Positions 51,108 through 60,708 of a stretch of DNA of 64,000 nucleotides are shown here, piece by piece. This DNA is from Flavobacteriales bacterium. Its GTDB lineage: Bacteria; Bacteroidota; Bacteroidia; Flavobacteriales_F; PHOS-HE28. The notes beneath the pieces were generated by a model. It saw only the letters and a program-made list of their open reading frames with translations. It was not told the origin of the DNA and did not search any database. Both the position numbers and the translations under genes were made by a program. The DNA is taken from assembly GCA_023382455.1 (NCBI GenBank), contig JAHDVX010000002.1, forward strand, positions 1 through 64,000, in the 5' to 3' direction. Position 1 is the stretch's first letter, and the number at the start of each line of letters is the position of its first letter.

Positions 51108-51584
51108 TCACTTCTTCGCCTGCAGCAGGCGCTGGTAGGCCACCATGTCCGTGTTCGGCACCTCGGCCAGGTCAAGCTGCCGCATGATCGTGATCACCTG
51201 CCCGCGGTGATAGCTGGCATGGTTGAAGCAGTGCAGCAGCAACTGCCAGCGCGGCTGAACGTACTTGATCCCGTTGGCACGCGCATAGCCCACTTCGGCC
51301 ATCAGGTCCGCCCCGGCCAGGCCGCGCACACGGTCGCTGAGGGCCACGCTCACCTTCAGCAGCCCGTCGATGCCGTCACCATGCTGCATCGGCGCGGTGC
51401 CGAAAATGCGTTGCGACCAGATGTCATCCGAATCACGGATGTGGTCCAACGTGGCCCGCAGTGAAGGAAAGCTGCTCTTCACATGGCGGTCCAGCACCGG
51501 TTCGCTCTCGCGTTGCAGACGCTCAATGATGCGCGTGTTGGCCCACAGGTCGTAGGCCGCGTAGAGGTCGATCAATTCCTTCAT
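51108..51584 (-). CDS. DinB-family protein
   Basis: 158 aa. DinB four-helix pattern: LYAAYDLWANTRIIERL at the start, LRATLDHIRDSDDIWSQRIFG with the first metal His, and LLLHCFNHASYHRGQVITIMRQL with the C-terminal HxxxHRGQ site. Unrelated in detail to the DinB protein at 6007. Thiol transferase or stress-related function possible; substrate unknown. Convergent with purB; a GCCCTG-N4-CAGGGC hairpin (51089-51104) lies at the junction. Confidence 0.88.
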   Translation of the reverse strand: MKELIDLYAAYDLWANTRIIERLQRESEPVLDRHVKSSFPSLRATLDHIRDSDDIWSQRIFGTAPMQHGDGIDGLLKVSVALSDRVRGLAGADLMAEVGYARANGIKYVQPRWQLLLHCFNHASYHRGQVITIMRQLDLAEVPNTDMVAYQRLLQAKK

Positions 51585-51688
51585 CGGAGGTTAAGGGGTG
51601 GATAACGGTGTTGAAAATACGCACGAACACGGCTTCCCGCCCCGCCCATGCATGGGCTAGGTTCGCGGCACAGAAGAACAACCAGGCC

Positions 51689-52234
51689 ATGATCGGGTCC
51701 ATCTTCGGCAAGCGAAAGATCAGCGAGGACAAGTTCGCGAACGTGTTCGTGAACGCCGTGCTTCGGCTTACCGAACACGGCTATCCCGCCGTGGTGGCCG
51801 AGCTGGAGGAGTCCATCGAGTTCACCTCCAGGCCGGTGTTCGGTCCCGGCGACGACGAGCTCTTCGCGCAGATCCTCTTCGCCGGAAACCTCATGGAGGC
51901 TCCCAAGCACCTGCCCGCTGGCATGGACCGGAGGCTGGCCCAGCACGCCTATTCAAAGTTCGCGCGCCTGATGGACACCTCCGCCGCAGAGATGGAGACG
52001 GAGACCGTCGCGCTGCAGCACTTCATGTCGCGCATCAACCACCCCAGCAAGAACACGGTATATGCCATGAGCAAGGCCGTGTTCCACAAGTACGACCTCT
52101 TCCGGCACCAGGATGCCTACTTCCGGGAGATGAAGGCCCCCAACCCCATCGTCCTCGGCCGCGTGAACAAGCTCATGCAGTACTGCCTGTGGGATTGGGC
52201 CGACCTGCTGGAGGACCTGCGCGTGACGGCCTAA
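51689..52234 (+). CDS. Conserved hypothetical protein
   Basis: 181 aa from ATG 51689; an upstream in-frame start would add 27 residues in a TAGGTTCG promoter-like stretch. Predicted helical, soluble and without signal peptide: MIGSIFGKRKISEDKFANVFVNAVLRLTEHGYP, then HAYSKFARLMDTSAAEMETETVALQHFMSRINHPSKNTVYAMSKAVFHKYDLFRHQDAYFREM. No family recognised. It is transcribed away from the DinB gene and toward the lhgO gene. Confidence 0.65.
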   Translation: MIGSIFGKRKISEDKFANVFVNAVLRLTEHGYPAVVAELEESIEFTSRPVFGPGDDELFAQILFAGNLMEAPKHLPAGMDRRLAQHAYSKFARLMDTSAAEMETETVALQHFMSRINHPSKNTVYAMSKAVFHKYDLFRHQDAYFREMKAPNPIVLGRVNKLMQYCLWDWADLLEDLRVTA

Positions 52235-52303
52235 GAGCCTATTGGGATTCTCTTCCCAGGCGCCCTCCGGCCACTTTCCGCTCTTCTTGGACCGGAGCCC
52301 CGA

Positions 52304-53536
52304 TCACCCGATCACGCCTTCGGCCACGGCCATTTCCACGATGTGCTCGCCGATGGCCAGGCACGCCGTGGCCGCCGGCGACGGGGCATTGAGCACATGG
52401 ATGTGCTGCCCGCGCCGCTCGATGCGGAAGTCGTCCACCATCTCGCCGTCCGTGCCCAGCAGCATGGCCCGCACACCGGCACGCCCCGGGTGGATGTCGT
52501 CCATCTCCAGCGAGGGCACCAGGCGCCGCAGTGTCTTCAGGAAAAGACGTTTGCTGAAGGCCCGCCGGTATTCGGCAATGCCGTAGGACATGTTCTTGAA
52601 GAAGAGCTTCCACGTACCGCCGTAGGTGAGCGCCTCCCAACTGTCCCGCCAGCTGAAATCGGTCTTGCCGTAGCCTTCGCGCTTGAAGGTGAACACGGCG
52701 TTCGGCCCGCATTCCGTGCTGCCGTCGGTCATGCGTGTGAAATGCACGCCCAGGAAGGGGAAGCGCGGGTCCGGCACCGGGTAGATCAGGTTGCGCACCT
52801 TGTGCTTGCCCTTGTCGGTCAGTTCATAATAGTCGCCGCGGAAGCCCACGATCTGCTCCTTCACTTTGGCACCGTCGGCGCGCGCAAGGCGGTCGCTCTG
52901 CAGGCCTGCACAGAAGATCACGCACTTGGTGCGGTGGTTGCCCTTAACCGTGCGCACGATGCTCACCTCCCCAGCGGGCCCGGTGCCCAGCACCTCCTCG
53001 CCGGTGCGCACCTCCGACGCCGGATTGAGGGCGCAGGCCAACTCGGCCATTTTGTTGGTGGCACCGCGGAAATCGATGATGCCCGTGCAGCCCACCCACA
53101 GGCCGGCGATCCCCGTGCAGTGCGGCTCGATGGTGCGGATCTCCTCCGCGCTGATCTTCCGCAGGTCCTCGATACCGTTGGCGATGCCGCGCTGGTGGAT
53201 CTGCTCCAGCCGGGGCAGCTCGCTCTCCTCCACCGCCACGATCACCTTGCCGCATACGTCGTGCTTCACGCCGTGCTGCTTGGCAAAGGCCACCAGATCG
53301 CGCCGGCCCTGCACGCAGGTCTTCGCCTTCTTGCTGCCGGGCTTGTAGTAGATGCCGCTGTGGATCACCCCGCTGTTGTGGCCGGTCTGGTGATCACTCA
53401 GCAGGGCCTCCTTCTCCAGCAACAGGATCCGCTTCGCCGGGAAGCGCGCCTGCAGTTTGTACATGGTGGCCGCGCCGACGATGCCGCCGCCGACGATCAC
53501 CGCATCCCAAGGCTTGGTACTGTCCATTGGTTCCAT
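52304..53536 (-). CDS. lhgO: L-2-hydroxyglutarate oxidase/dehydrogenase
   Basis: 410 aa. FAD-binding DAO fold: VIVGGGIVGAATMYKL (Rossmann GxGxxG), then LLLEKEALLSDHQTGHNSGVIHSGIYYKPGS (HNSGVIHSGIYY is the family hallmark), IVGFRGDYYEL, RNLIYPVPDPRFPFLGVHFTRM and GRAGVRAMLL near the end. It oxidises L-2-hydroxyglutarate to 2-oxoglutarate, passing electrons to the quinone pool. A TAACTTCG promoter-like element lies 10 bp upstream (53546-53553). Confidence 0.95.
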   Translation of the reverse strand: MEPMDSTKPWDAVIVGGGIVGAATMYKLQARFPAKRILLLEKEALLSDHQTGHNSGVIHSGIYYKPGSKKAKTCVQGRRDLVAFAKQHGVKHDVCGKVIVAVEESELPRLEQIHQRGIANGIEDLRKISAEEIRTIEPHCTGIAGLWVGCTGIIDFRGATNKMAELACALNPASEVRTGEEVLGTGPAGEVSIVRTVKGNHRTKCVIFCAGLQSDRLARADGAKVKEQIVGFRGDYYELTDKGKHKVRNLIYPVPDPRFPFLGVHFTRMTDGSTECGPNAVFTFKREGYGKTDFSWRDSWEALTYGGTWKLFFKNMSYGIAEYRRAFSKRLFLKTLRRLVPSLEMDDIHPGRAGVRAMLLGTDGEMVDDFRIERRGQHIHVLNAPSPAATACLAIGEHIVEMAVAEGVIG

Positions 53537-53550
53537 GAGCGGCGGCGAAG

Positions 53551-54873
53551 TTATCGCCCGGGAACCCGCACCGGTGCGATGTTCTTTTCCCGCGGCACAC
53601 GCAACAGCAGCAGGGCGCCCAGTACGAAGAAGGACCCGATGGCGATGACGGTGTTGCGGATATCACCGGTAAACTGGTTCACGATGCCGAATGACAAGGT
53701 GCCCAGCACGGTGGCCAGGTAGAAGCTCACGTCGTAGAAGGAAAAGAACGAGGCGTGGTCCTCGGTCTCGGGCAGCAGTTTGGCATAGGTGCTTCGCGAA
53801 AGGGCCTGTGTGCCGCCCATCACCAGCCCCACGCATGCCGCCAGGCCATAGAATGCATTGGTGCTCTCGATGCGCCAGGCCGCCACGCAGATGCCCATCC
53901 ACACCACCAGGCCCATGATGAGGGCGGCAACGTTGCCGAAGCGCCGGCTGAGGCGCACGAAGAGCATGGCCCCTACCGCTGCCACCAGCTGGATGAGCAG
54001 GATGCTGGTGATCAGGCCCGAGTCGGCGATCGGCGATCCGTCCGGTTCCTTGATCTCCTGCTTGGCGTAGGTGACGGCCAGGTACATCACCGTTTGCACG
54101 CCCATGTTGAACACGAAAAAGGCGGCCAGGAACCGCCGCAGCCGGGGCAGCCCGATCAACTGGTTCCAAACGCCGCGCAGCTCGCGGTAGCCCACGGTGA
54201 GCGTGTTCACCTTGGCCTCCTTGGGCACGCGCGCATCGGGCAGGCTGCGGAAGGTGACCTGCGCCCAACCCGCCCACCAGATGCCCACGCTCAGGAAGGA
54301 GAGGCGCGCGGGGAGTCCAGCGCGGTCCGGGATGCCGAACCAGTGCGGCTGCATCACCATCAGCAGGTTGATGATGAGCAGGATCACACTGCCCACATAG
54401 CCCATGGCGTAGCCGCGTGCGCTCACCCGGTCATGGTCCGCGGGGTCGGCGATCTCCGGCAGGTAGGCATCATAGAAGACCAGGCTGCCGCTGAAGCCCA
54501 TGCAGGCCAGCATGAAGAGCAGCAGCCCCGCCCAGAGGTTGTCATAGGTAAAGAAGAAAAGACCGGCGCAGCTGGTCGCGCCCAGGTAACAGAAGAATTT
54601 CAGGTAGTTCTTCTTGTTCCCCCGGTGGTCGGCGATGCCGGAGAGCAGCGGCACAATGGCCGCCACCAACAGAAAGCCCAAGGAAAGCGTGTAGGACTGC
54701 AACGAGGCGGCCGGCAGGCCATGGTCCCGGGCCACCCGGTCCTCTCCGCCCATGGTGGTGATGGCCGCATAGTAGATGGGGAAGATGGCCGAGGTGATGG
54801 TGAGCGAGTAGGCCGAATTGGCCCAGTCGTACATGGTCCATGCCCGGATCAAGCGCGGATCCCCCTTCTTCAT
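53551..54873 (-). CDS. UMF1/Atg22-like MFS transporter
   Basis: 440 aa with about twelve TM helices. MYDWANSAYSLTITSAIFPIYY at the start is the hallmark of the UMF1 (Atg22-like) family; others include IVPLLSGIADHRGNKKNYLKFFCYLG, VFYDAYLPEIA and GGTQALSRSTYAKLLPE (DRRGSRK-like and QSLSRS motifs). Substrate not known; relatives export amino acids from fungal vacuoles. 14 bp from lhgO on the same strand, so possibly one transcript. Confidence 0.92.
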   Translation of the reverse strand: MKKGDPRLIRAWTMYDWANSAYSLTITSAIFPIYYAAITTMGGEDRVARDHGLPAASLQSYTLSLGFLLVAAIVPLLSGIADHRGNKKNYLKFFCYLGATSCAGLFFFTYDNLWAGLLLFMLACMGFSGSLVFYDAYLPEIADPADHDRVSARGYAMGYVGSVILLIINLLMVMQPHWFGIPDRAGLPARLSFLSVGIWWAGWAQVTFRSLPDARVPKEAKVNTLTVGYRELRGVWNQLIGLPRLRRFLAAFFVFNMGVQTVMYLAVTYAKQEIKEPDGSPIADSGLITSILLIQLVAAVGAMLFVRLSRRFGNVAALIMGLVVWMGICVAAWRIESTNAFYGLAACVGLVMGGTQALSRSTYAKLLPETEDHASFFSFYDVSFYLATVLGTLSFGIVNQFTGDIRNTVIAIGSFFVLGALLLLRVPREKNIAPVRVPGR

Positions 54874-54939
54874 CGGGGCGGAAGGTAGGCGGCAAGCCCG
54901 ATCCCGGCTCGGGTCAGGCTCTTTTCGCCGGAGGCCTGA

Positions 54940-56112
54940 TCAAGGCACTACATCGATCTCCACGCGCCTGTTCTGGCTGGTGGACACCTCGTCGTCACCT
55001 TCCACGGCCGGCTTATCACCCTTGGCCCCCGCCACGCTGATGCGTTCCGCACCGATGCCGGCCGCCACCAGGAAGCTCTTCACGGCCTCGGCCCGTTCCT
55101 TGTCCAGATCGGTCAGGTCCGGCCGCATGCGCACGCGGTCCACCTCCAGCACATCGGTATTGCCGGTCAGCTTCACCTTGATGGTCGGGTTGGCCTTGAG
55201 CACCGAGGCCAGCGTATCGAGCTGGGGCTTCATCGAGGGATCGATATCCTTGGCGAAACGCTTGAAGTAGATGATGCCGCGGTCGACCCGTTCGGCCGGT
55301 TTCAGGCCCGGGTTGGGGGTCATCTTGCGGCCGTAGATGAACTCGCTCTTGTCCTTATCCACCTGCTCACAGGAGCACTCGCTGAGGAATTTCACCGGTT
55401 GCACGCTCACGTCATCGATGAAGAAGTAGGCACTGGGCTGCTGCGGGCGCGTCTCGCCCCGTTGACGCCGCACTTTGCCGGCGGTCACCTTCTCCGTGGG
55501 AGCGAAGTTGCCGATGATCAGGTACTGCTCATCCCCGTTGGCCTCATACACGCCGCATACGCCCTGCCACCCGTTCATGTCGTCGTATACCCGGGTCTGC
55601 AATGCAGGCACCTGCGGGTTGTAGGTCAGGCTCGCTTCCTCCTTCTTATTGATCTGGATCTTGCTGAGGTAGGCACCCAGCCGGTCGCTGGAATACTTGC
55701 TCAGGTCGCTCAGGCTCACATAGTAGGTCACGCAGTATTTCTGGCCCTTCTTCAGCATCTTCTTGAGCTTCACCTGCACGTAGCTGCGCGGCTCCTTGTC
55801 CATGTAGCTGTACCAGCGCACGCCCGCATAGTTCACCCCGCTGAGGGCGCTTTGGAAGCCGTTGGCGTTGGTGGGGGCCGATGCCGGCGAGCCCGAGGCG
55901 ATGCTCTCGCTGTACAGGTCGGCTTTGGCGGCCGTGGGGCTGGACCAACCTTTGGCCACATCGATGCCCCCCAAGCGGCGCAGCTTGCCATCGATTTCCT
56001 CGAAGCTGCCGTTGGGCACCATGTTCAAGCTGTCCGGCACTTGCTGGGCATGCATGGCGTTGCCGGCCAGGACCAAAACCGTGGTGAACAGAAGGGAGGC
56101 GTGCTTTCTCAT
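54940..56112 (-). CDS. OmpA-family protein with N-terminal jelly-roll
   Basis: 390 aa. Signal peptide (LLFTTVLVLAGNAMHAQ), then NMVPNGSFEEIDGKLRRLGGIDVAKGWSSPT and a carbohydrate-binding-like jelly-roll (about 30-235) with YAGVRWYSYMDKEPRSYVQVKLKKML. The C-terminal OmpA peptidoglycan-binding domain (about 270-390) contains LDTLASVLKANPTIKVKLTGNTDVLEVDRVR ... DLDKERAEAVKSFLVAAGI ... STSQNRRVEIDVV, with Asp and Arg contacts for diaminopimelate. It probably links the outer membrane or surface to the cell wall. Confidence 0.88.
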   Translation of the reverse strand: MRKHASLLFTTVLVLAGNAMHAQQVPDSLNMVPNGSFEEIDGKLRRLGGIDVAKGWSSPTAAKADLYSESIASGSPASAPTNANGFQSALSGVNYAGVRWYSYMDKEPRSYVQVKLKKMLKKGQKYCVTYYVSLSDLSKYSSDRLGAYLSKIQINKKEEASLTYNPQVPALQTRVYDDMNGWQGVCGVYEANGDEQYLIIGNFAPTEKVTAGKVRRQRGETRPQQPSAYFFIDDVSVQPVKFLSECSCEQVDKDKSEFIYGRKMTPNPGLKPAERVDRGIIYFKRFAKDIDPSMKPQLDTLASVLKANPTIKVKLTGNTDVLEVDRVRMRPDLTDLDKERAEAVKSFLVAAGIGAERISVAGAKGDKPAVEGDDEVSTSQNRRVEIDVVP

Positions 56113-56212
56113 GCGATAGGGCGCTTGGCGTTTTCGGTGCGCGGCGAATTTAGGCCATACCGCCTTGCAATCCCCGTGCCGGTCCGAGGCCGGGCCTCGG
56201 GCGGCAAGGACC

Positions 56213-57094
56213 TCAGCGGACGGCCGTGGCCGATCCCGGCTGTGGCAGCACGGTAATGCGGTAGAGCACCGGCGTCCATGGTGGCACGATGCCGGAGGAG
56301 GATCCTTCAGGCCCGAAGGCCAACGCCGACGGGATCAGGAAGGTCCCACCGCCGCCGTTGGCGGGCAACAGGTGCATGGCGGCTTCCAGCCCCTTGATCA
56401 CTTGGTCCGGGTCGCCCAGCCGGAAGGTCAATCCACCGTCGGCCACGGTCTGCTCATCGAACACCCGGCCGTCGTCCAGGAAGGAAGCGGTGTAGGCAAT
56501 GGACACCCGGTCGCCGGACTGCACCCGGGGGCCGCCATCGCTCAGGCTGTCCAAGCGGTACCAGAGGCCCATGGCCTGCTTCCAAGGTCCGGATCCTGCT
56601 GCGGCGAAGTATCCGGCGATGATGCGTTCCTCATCCGCGGCGGTGCGGGCCATCAACGCGGCACGGGCCCGCTCGCGCGTCTGTTGCGGCGTGCGGATAT
56701 CGCGCAGCGAGAGCTCCAACTGCACCCAGGCCGTGTCAGGTAAGTCCAGCTCGGGGCGTGCGCCCAACTCGGCCCAAGGCACGCCGCCGGGCCGCATGAG
56801 CAGGGTGGCACTGTCCCCTTGGCGCATGCGGGCGAACCAAGCACCCGAACGCCCCGCCCCCCCTACCGTGTACCATTGCTCGGTACTGTACAGCGAACCC
56901 GGGGCTGTGCCTTGCCGGGCCACACGGATGCGCATCAGTACGCTGTCGCTGTCCGCAGGGAGCCGCTCCCCGTCACCCAAGGTGTTGAGGCGCCAGTAGA
57001 CGTCATCCCCGATCTCGCTCCCTCCCTTCAACGGGGCACGGCCGCAGCCGCACACCAGCAGCACCAAGGCGCCGACAACCACAGCCGCTTTCAT
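56213..57094 (-). CDS. FKBP-type peptidyl-prolyl isomerase lipoprotein
   Basis: 293 aa. Lipobox VCGC (C17). N-terminal region of unknown fold (25-150), then the FKBP_C domain (about 190-285): GPRVQSGDRVSIAYTASFLDDGRVFDEQ, FRLGDPDQVIKGLEAAMHLLPANGGGGTFLIPSALAFGPEGSSSGIVPPWTPVLYRITVL. Several FKBP catalytic-pocket aromatic residues are replaced, so activity may be low. It overlaps the upstream gldI-like gene by ATGA. It probably folds exported envelope proteins. Confidence 0.87.
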   Translation of the reverse strand: MKAAVVVGALVLLVCGCGRAPLKGGSEIGDDVYWRLNTLGDGERLPADSDSVLMRIRVARQGTAPGSLYSTEQWYTVGGAGRSGAWFARMRQGDSATLLMRPGGVPWAELGARPELDLPDTAWVQLELSLRDIRTPQQTRERARAALMARTAADEERIIAGYFAAAGSGPWKQAMGLWYRLDSLSDGGPRVQSGDRVSIAYTASFLDDGRVFDEQTVADGGLTFRLGDPDQVIKGLEAAMHLLPANGGGGTFLIPSALAFGPEGSSSGIVPPWTPVLYRITVLPQPGSATAVR

Positions 57095-57615
57095 GGATGC
57101 AGACCCACCAGGCCGATGTGGTAGACCACCGGGCTCCGCATGGGGATCTTGTCCCGGTCGCCAAGCAGGCCGAAGGCCCTCGCGCTGGGGATCACCAGCA
57201 CGGCGCTATCCCCCACCGACAGGTGCTGGACGCCTTCCTGAAGGCCGCTTTCCACGTCGGCATGCTCGATGCGGAACTCGGCCGGGCCGGAGGCCTGAGA
57301 GGTGTAGCACGTGTCGCCATTGAGCAGCAGCACGGCGAAGTTGAGCACGGCCACTTCGCCGGGGCGGGCCGTATCACCGGGCACATCGCGCACCAGTTTG
57401 TAGCGCAACCCGCTTCCAGTGGCCACCATTGGCGTGCCCTGGCGCCGCAGCCAATCCTGGATGTCGCGCTCCTCGCGCTGTGCGAAGCGCTTGTTCTCGT
57501 CCACCAGGCTGTTGTCCCGCGCTTCAGGCCGGGTACCCACGGATGCCGGGGGGGCGGCAGGTCCTTGCCCGCAGGCGGCCAATGCCGCCACCATCCATGG
57601 TAGCAGACGTCTCAT
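57091..57615 (-). CDS. gldI: GldI-like FKBP-type peptidyl-prolyl isomerase lipoprotein
   Basis: 174 aa. Lipobox AAC (C15). FKBP_C-like domain (about 70-172): TGSGLRYKLVRDVPGDTARPGEVAVLNFAVLLLNGDTCYTS ... FRIEHADVESGLQEGVQHLSVGDSAVLVIPSARAFGLLGDRDKIPMRSPVVYHI. GldI in Flavobacterium is a lipoprotein PPIase needed for gliding; there it is next to a DHH phosphoesterase gene, as here with nrnA. The match is by size, lipobox and context. It overlaps both neighbours by 4 bp, so the three form one coupled operon. Confidence 0.75.
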   Translation of the reverse strand: MRRLLPWMVAALAACGQGPAAPPASVGTRPEARDNSLVDENKRFAQREERDIQDWLRRQGTPMVATGSGLRYKLVRDVPGDTARPGEVAVLNFAVLLLNGDTCYTSQASGPAEFRIEHADVESGLQEGVQHLSVGDSAVLVIPSARAFGLLGDRDKIPMRSPVVYHIGLVGLHP

Positions 57616-58637
57616 CGGGGATGGGCGGCCAGGAAGGCCGGCAGCTCGCGCATCAACCCGGCCACGGTCTCTTCCAGCGAAAGCGAGGAACGGCCACCGG
57701 CCGCATTGGCATGTCCGCCACCCTGGAAATGCGCGGACAGGAACTCGTTCACCGGCAGGGCTCCCCGCGACCGCAGGCTGATCTTCACCATGTCCTTGCG
57801 TTCGGCCAGGAAGGCGGAAAGCCGCACGCCGCGCACGGACAACCCCTGGTTCACCAACCCTTCCGTATCGCCGGCCACGTAGTTGAAGCGCTCCAGGTCG
57901 GCCCGCGACAGGGCGATGACCGCCACCTCCCCGCCATGGTGCAATTGCAGGCGTTCATGGAGCGCGAACCCGGTGAGGCGCAGCCGGTCCAGGCTGTTGT
58001 CCTCCATGATGGCGCTGTACACCTGTTGGGGATCCGCGCCGCGTGCCATCACGGCGGCGGCCACGCGCAAGGTGTGCGGGCTGGTGCTGGGGAAGCGGAA
58101 GGAGCCGGAGTCCGTCATGAGGCCGGCGTAGAGGCAGGTGGCGATGTTCTTGTCGATCAGGTCCGCCTTGCCCAGGCCCGTTACCACATCATGCACCATC
58201 TGGCAGGTGGAGGAGGCCGAAGTATCGCTGAATGCCACGTCATACCCGGTGCCCGGGTCGCGGTGATGATCGATCAGCACCTTCAGGGGCACGTTACGCA
58301 CGGCGGGCTCCAGGTCCTTCAGGCGGTCCGTCCGGTTGAAATCCAGGCAGAAGACGATCTCCGCAGCGGCCATGGCCTGCTCGGCGGCATCCTTGTCCTC
58401 TTGATGGTTGACCACCCGTTCATGGCCGGGCATCCAACGCAGGTTGGCCGGCGCGGGGTCGGGCAGCACCACGCTCACCTGGTGGCCCATGGCCCGGAGC
58501 ACGCCGGCCCAGGCCAGGCTGCTTCCCAGTGCGTCGGCATCCGGATTGGTATGTGCGGTAACAACGGCACGGCGAGGCGTTGCAAGCAGTCCGGCCAAGG
58601 CCGCCAAGGCCTCCGGGGTTGCGGAAGGATGAACCAT
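57612..58637 (-). CDS. nrnA: DHH-family oligoribonuclease/PAP phosphatase NrnA
   Basis: 341 aa from ATG 58637; upstream TTG 58646 lies inside the promoter. DHH superfamily: AHTNPDADALGSSLAWAGVL (DxD), FCLDFNRTDRL, LIDHHRDPG (DHH motif), YAGLMTDSGSF, and the C-terminal DHHA1 GGGHANAAGG. It degrades short RNA oligos and adenosine 3',5'-bisphosphate, finishing RNA turnover and sulfur-assimilation by-products. First gene of the coupled nrnA-gldI-FKBP operon. Confidence 0.95.
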   Translation of the reverse strand: MVHPSATPEALAALAGLLATPRRAVVTAHTNPDADALGSSLAWAGVLRAMGHQVSVVLPDPAPANLRWMPGHERVVNHQEDKDAAEQAMAAAEIVFCLDFNRTDRLKDLEPAVRNVPLKVLIDHHRDPGTGYDVAFSDTSASSTCQMVHDVVTGLGKADLIDKNIATCLYAGLMTDSGSFRFPSTSPHTLRVAAAVMARGADPQQVYSAIMEDNSLDRLRLTGFALHERLQLHHGGEVAVIALSRADLERFNYVAGDTEGLVNQGLSVRGVRLSAFLAERKDMVKISLRSRGALPVNEFLSAHFQGGGHANAAGGRSSLSLEETVAGLMRELPAFLAAHPR

Positions 58638-58643
58638 GTGCGG

Positions 58644-58651
58644 CAAAAATA
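58644..58651 (-). promoter_or_regulatory. -7 element TATTTTTG of the nrnA operon
   Basis: Exact TAnnTTTG on the minus strand, 6 bp before the nrnA ATG; implies a leaderless or near-leaderless mRNA. Confidence 0.65.
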
Positions 58652-58682
58652 GGCCGCTGCCGTACGGTTCGCGGGCTGTCCG

Positions 58683-59234
58683 TCAAAAGCCGATCGTCGG
58701 CGTGGGCATGTGCTCGATCAGGATACCGATGCAGCCGATGTCCGGTTGGGGACGACCGCGCTTGGCATCCTTCGGATTCTCGGGTGCCCCGGGGGCCGTG
58801 ATCTCGATGGCGATACGCTTGGTGCTGGTGGCGGTGAATTCCACTTCATCGGCCATCTCGTGCTCCTGGTTGTCCCAGATCACCTTGCGTACATCCTCGA
58901 ACTCGGGCTTCTCACCGTCCACCTTCACCGAGGAGGCCGGCCGCTTCTTGGGGCCGCGCACCTTTTCGACGATGCGGATCACCAGGTGGTCGCCAAGCAC
59001 CTTCTCGTCATACACGGTGGAAATGCGGTAATCCTGGCCCTTGTAGATGATGATATTAAGCTCGGTGGGCACCCCCACCTGCAAACTTGCACTTGCGCTT
59101 TGGCCGTTCACTTTGAAGCGTGCATCACTGGAACGTGACGCCGACCGCCAGTATTCGGCGCATTCGCTTTGGGCCATGCCCTGGAAAGTCGCCGCCGCGA
59201 CCAGCAAGGTGGTGATGGAATGTCGTAGTCTCAT
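58683..59234 (-). CDS. Small secreted protein of unknown function
   Basis: 183 aa. Signal peptide (SITTLLVAAATFQGMAQ). The mature part is predicted beta-rich, with ECAEYWRSASRSSDARFKVNGQSASASLQVG, then YRISTVYDEKVLGDHLVIRIVEKV and the closing DIGCIGILIEHMPTPTIGF. No family recognised. It lies 8 bp after the lipoprotein gene at 59243 on the same strand; both may be co-transcribed. Confidence 0.7.
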   Translation of the reverse strand: MRLRHSITTLLVAAATFQGMAQSECAEYWRSASRSSDARFKVNGQSASASLQVGVPTELNIIIYKGQDYRISTVYDEKVLGDHLVIRIVEKVRGPKKRPASSVKVDGEKPEFEDVRKVIWDNQEHEMADEVEFTATSTKRIAIEITAPGAPENPKDAKRGRPQPDIGCIGILIEHMPTPTIGF

Positions 59235-59242
59235 GGTCCTAT

Positions 59243-60148
59243 TCAGCTTTTCGCCGCCTCTGGGCTGTCCTCCGGAATGATGATGCGCTCACGGATCCCT
59301 TCCAAGGTGGCCACCAATTGGTCAAAACCATCCGGTGTGATGACGATGGTGACATCCTCGCCCAGGATCTGCCGGCCGCTGGGCGAGCTTCCCTGATGCG
59401 GGTTGCGCACCACGGGGAACGTATCATAGATGTCACGCAGCTTCACCAGGTCCGCGCGCATGGCGGCCACTTCCCTGTCATCCTTGTACTTCTCCATCAT
59501 CTCGATCAGGTGCTCCATGCTGGTCTTCTGTTCGGCCACGCGCAGCACCAACGGGTCGGCGGCATCGAAATGGATCACTTGGCGCGCCACCAGGTGCATG
59601 GTCTCCACCCAGCCGCCGGCCAGTACCAGGGCCAAGGTGGGGCCCATGCGCTCATCCTGCATCCGGCGGTAGGCTTTCTCGTAGGCTTCGTTGCTGATCA
59701 CGTCCAGGGAATCGCCCCGGGTGAGGTTGCGCTCCAGGCGCAGGAAATCCTTGTCGGTGAAGGAGCCGGCCAAGCCCAGGTCGTCGCCGAGCTTCTTGCA
59801 GGTGAGGTAGTAGCGCACCACCTCGCTGGTGATCTTGTAGGTACTGGCGTAGACCAGATCGGTGGCATAAACCCCGAAGTTGAGCGCCTTCTTTCCGCGG
59901 GTGGCAAAGCGATCCACATTGTTCGCCGGGCTCATCATGCGCTTCTGGCCCTCGCCGGACATGGTCTTCACGATCTGGAAGAGCTCATTGGGCGTGGGCA
60001 TCTGGTAGTAGTCCACGGTGCTTTCCGAGGCATCGAGGCCGCCGATGACCAAGGTCTGTTCCTCCTTGGCTTCCGGCTTTTCACCGCTCGGGGCGTTGCA
60101 TGAGGCCAAGGCTGCGGCCAGGACCAGGGGGATATACTTGTGATGCAT
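59243..60148 (-). CDS. Conserved lipoprotein of unknown function
   Basis: 301 aa from ATG 60148, giving a signal peptide with lipobox LASC (C17) after [15 protein letters not shown]. The mature part is helical: [77 protein letters not shown]. Proteins like this occur widely in Bacteroidota without known role. It is divergent from ndk. An upstream reading frame would extend into the ndk promoter and is rejected. Confidence 0.75.
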   Translation of the reverse strand: MHHKYIPLVLAAALASCNAPSGEKPEAKEEQTLVIGGLDASESTVDYYQMPTPNELFQIVKTMSGEGQKRMMSPANNVDRFATRGKKALNFGVYATDLVYASTYKITSEVVRYYLTCKKLGDDLGLAGSFTDKDFLRLERNLTRGDSLDVISNEAYEKAYRRMQDERMGPTLALVLAGGWVETMHLVARQVIHFDAADPLVLRVAEQKTSMEHLIEMMEKYKDDREVAAMRADLVKLRDIYDTFPVVRNPHQGSSPSGRQILGEDVTIVITPDGFDQLVATLEGIRERIIIPEDSPEAAKS

Positions 60149-60239
60149 GGGGGTCGATTGGAGGCACGCCGGACCGAGGTCGGCGCAACACAATGCGAAG
60201 AAAACAGCAGGCGAAGTGATCCGGGGTGTGGAGTACGGC

Positions 60240-60247
60240 TACTTTTG
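60240..60247 (+). promoter_or_regulatory. -7 element TACTTTTG of ndk
   Basis: Exact TAnnTTTG, 24 bp before the ndk ATG. The same GCTACTTTTGC string precedes purB and, with CCTACTTTTGC, the TPR-ribH unit. Confidence 0.65.
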
Positions 60248-60271
60248 CCGCCGTTTTTCAACATTCCTACG

Positions 60272-60691
60272 ATGGCAACCAATAGAACGTTCACCATGAT
60301 CAAGCCCGAGGCGATGGCCGCGGGCCATGCCGGCAAAGTGCTGGACATGATCCTTTCCGCCGGCTTCCGGCTCGTTTCCCTGAAATACACCCGGCTTTCG
60401 GAAGCCGAGGCCGGGAAATTCTATGAAGTGCACAAGGAGCGCGGCTTCTACCGCGAACTGGTGGAATACATGGCCAGCGGCCCCGTGCTGGCGGCCATCC
60501 TGGAAAAGGACAATGCCGTGCAGGATTTCCGCAAGCTGATCGGCTCCACCGACCCCGCCGAGGCCGCCGAAGGCACCATCCGCAAGCGCTTCGCCGAGAG
60601 CAAGGCCAAGAATGCCGTGCACGGCAGCGACAGCGACGAGAACGCCGCCATCGAGGGGGCTTTCTTCTTCACCACCCGCGAACAGTACTGA
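60272..60691 (+). CDS. ndk: Nucleoside diphosphate kinase
   Basis: 139 aa, the family length. [10 protein letters not shown] start, catalytic His117 in [16 protein letters not shown], and LRFLE-like nucleotide pocket. It transfers the gamma phosphate of ATP to NDPs through phospho-His. Start fixed by [14 protein letters not shown]; the upstream extension overlaps the promoter. Confidence 0.97.
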   Translation: MATNRTFTMIKPEAMAAGHAGKVLDMILSAGFRLVSLKYTRLSEAEAGKFYEVHKERGFYRELVEYMASGPVLAAILEKDNAVQDFRKLIGSTDPAEAAEGTIRKRFAESKAKNAVHGSDSDENAAIEGAFFFTTREQY

Positions 60692-60708
60692 GCAGGCCCG
60701 ATCGGGCC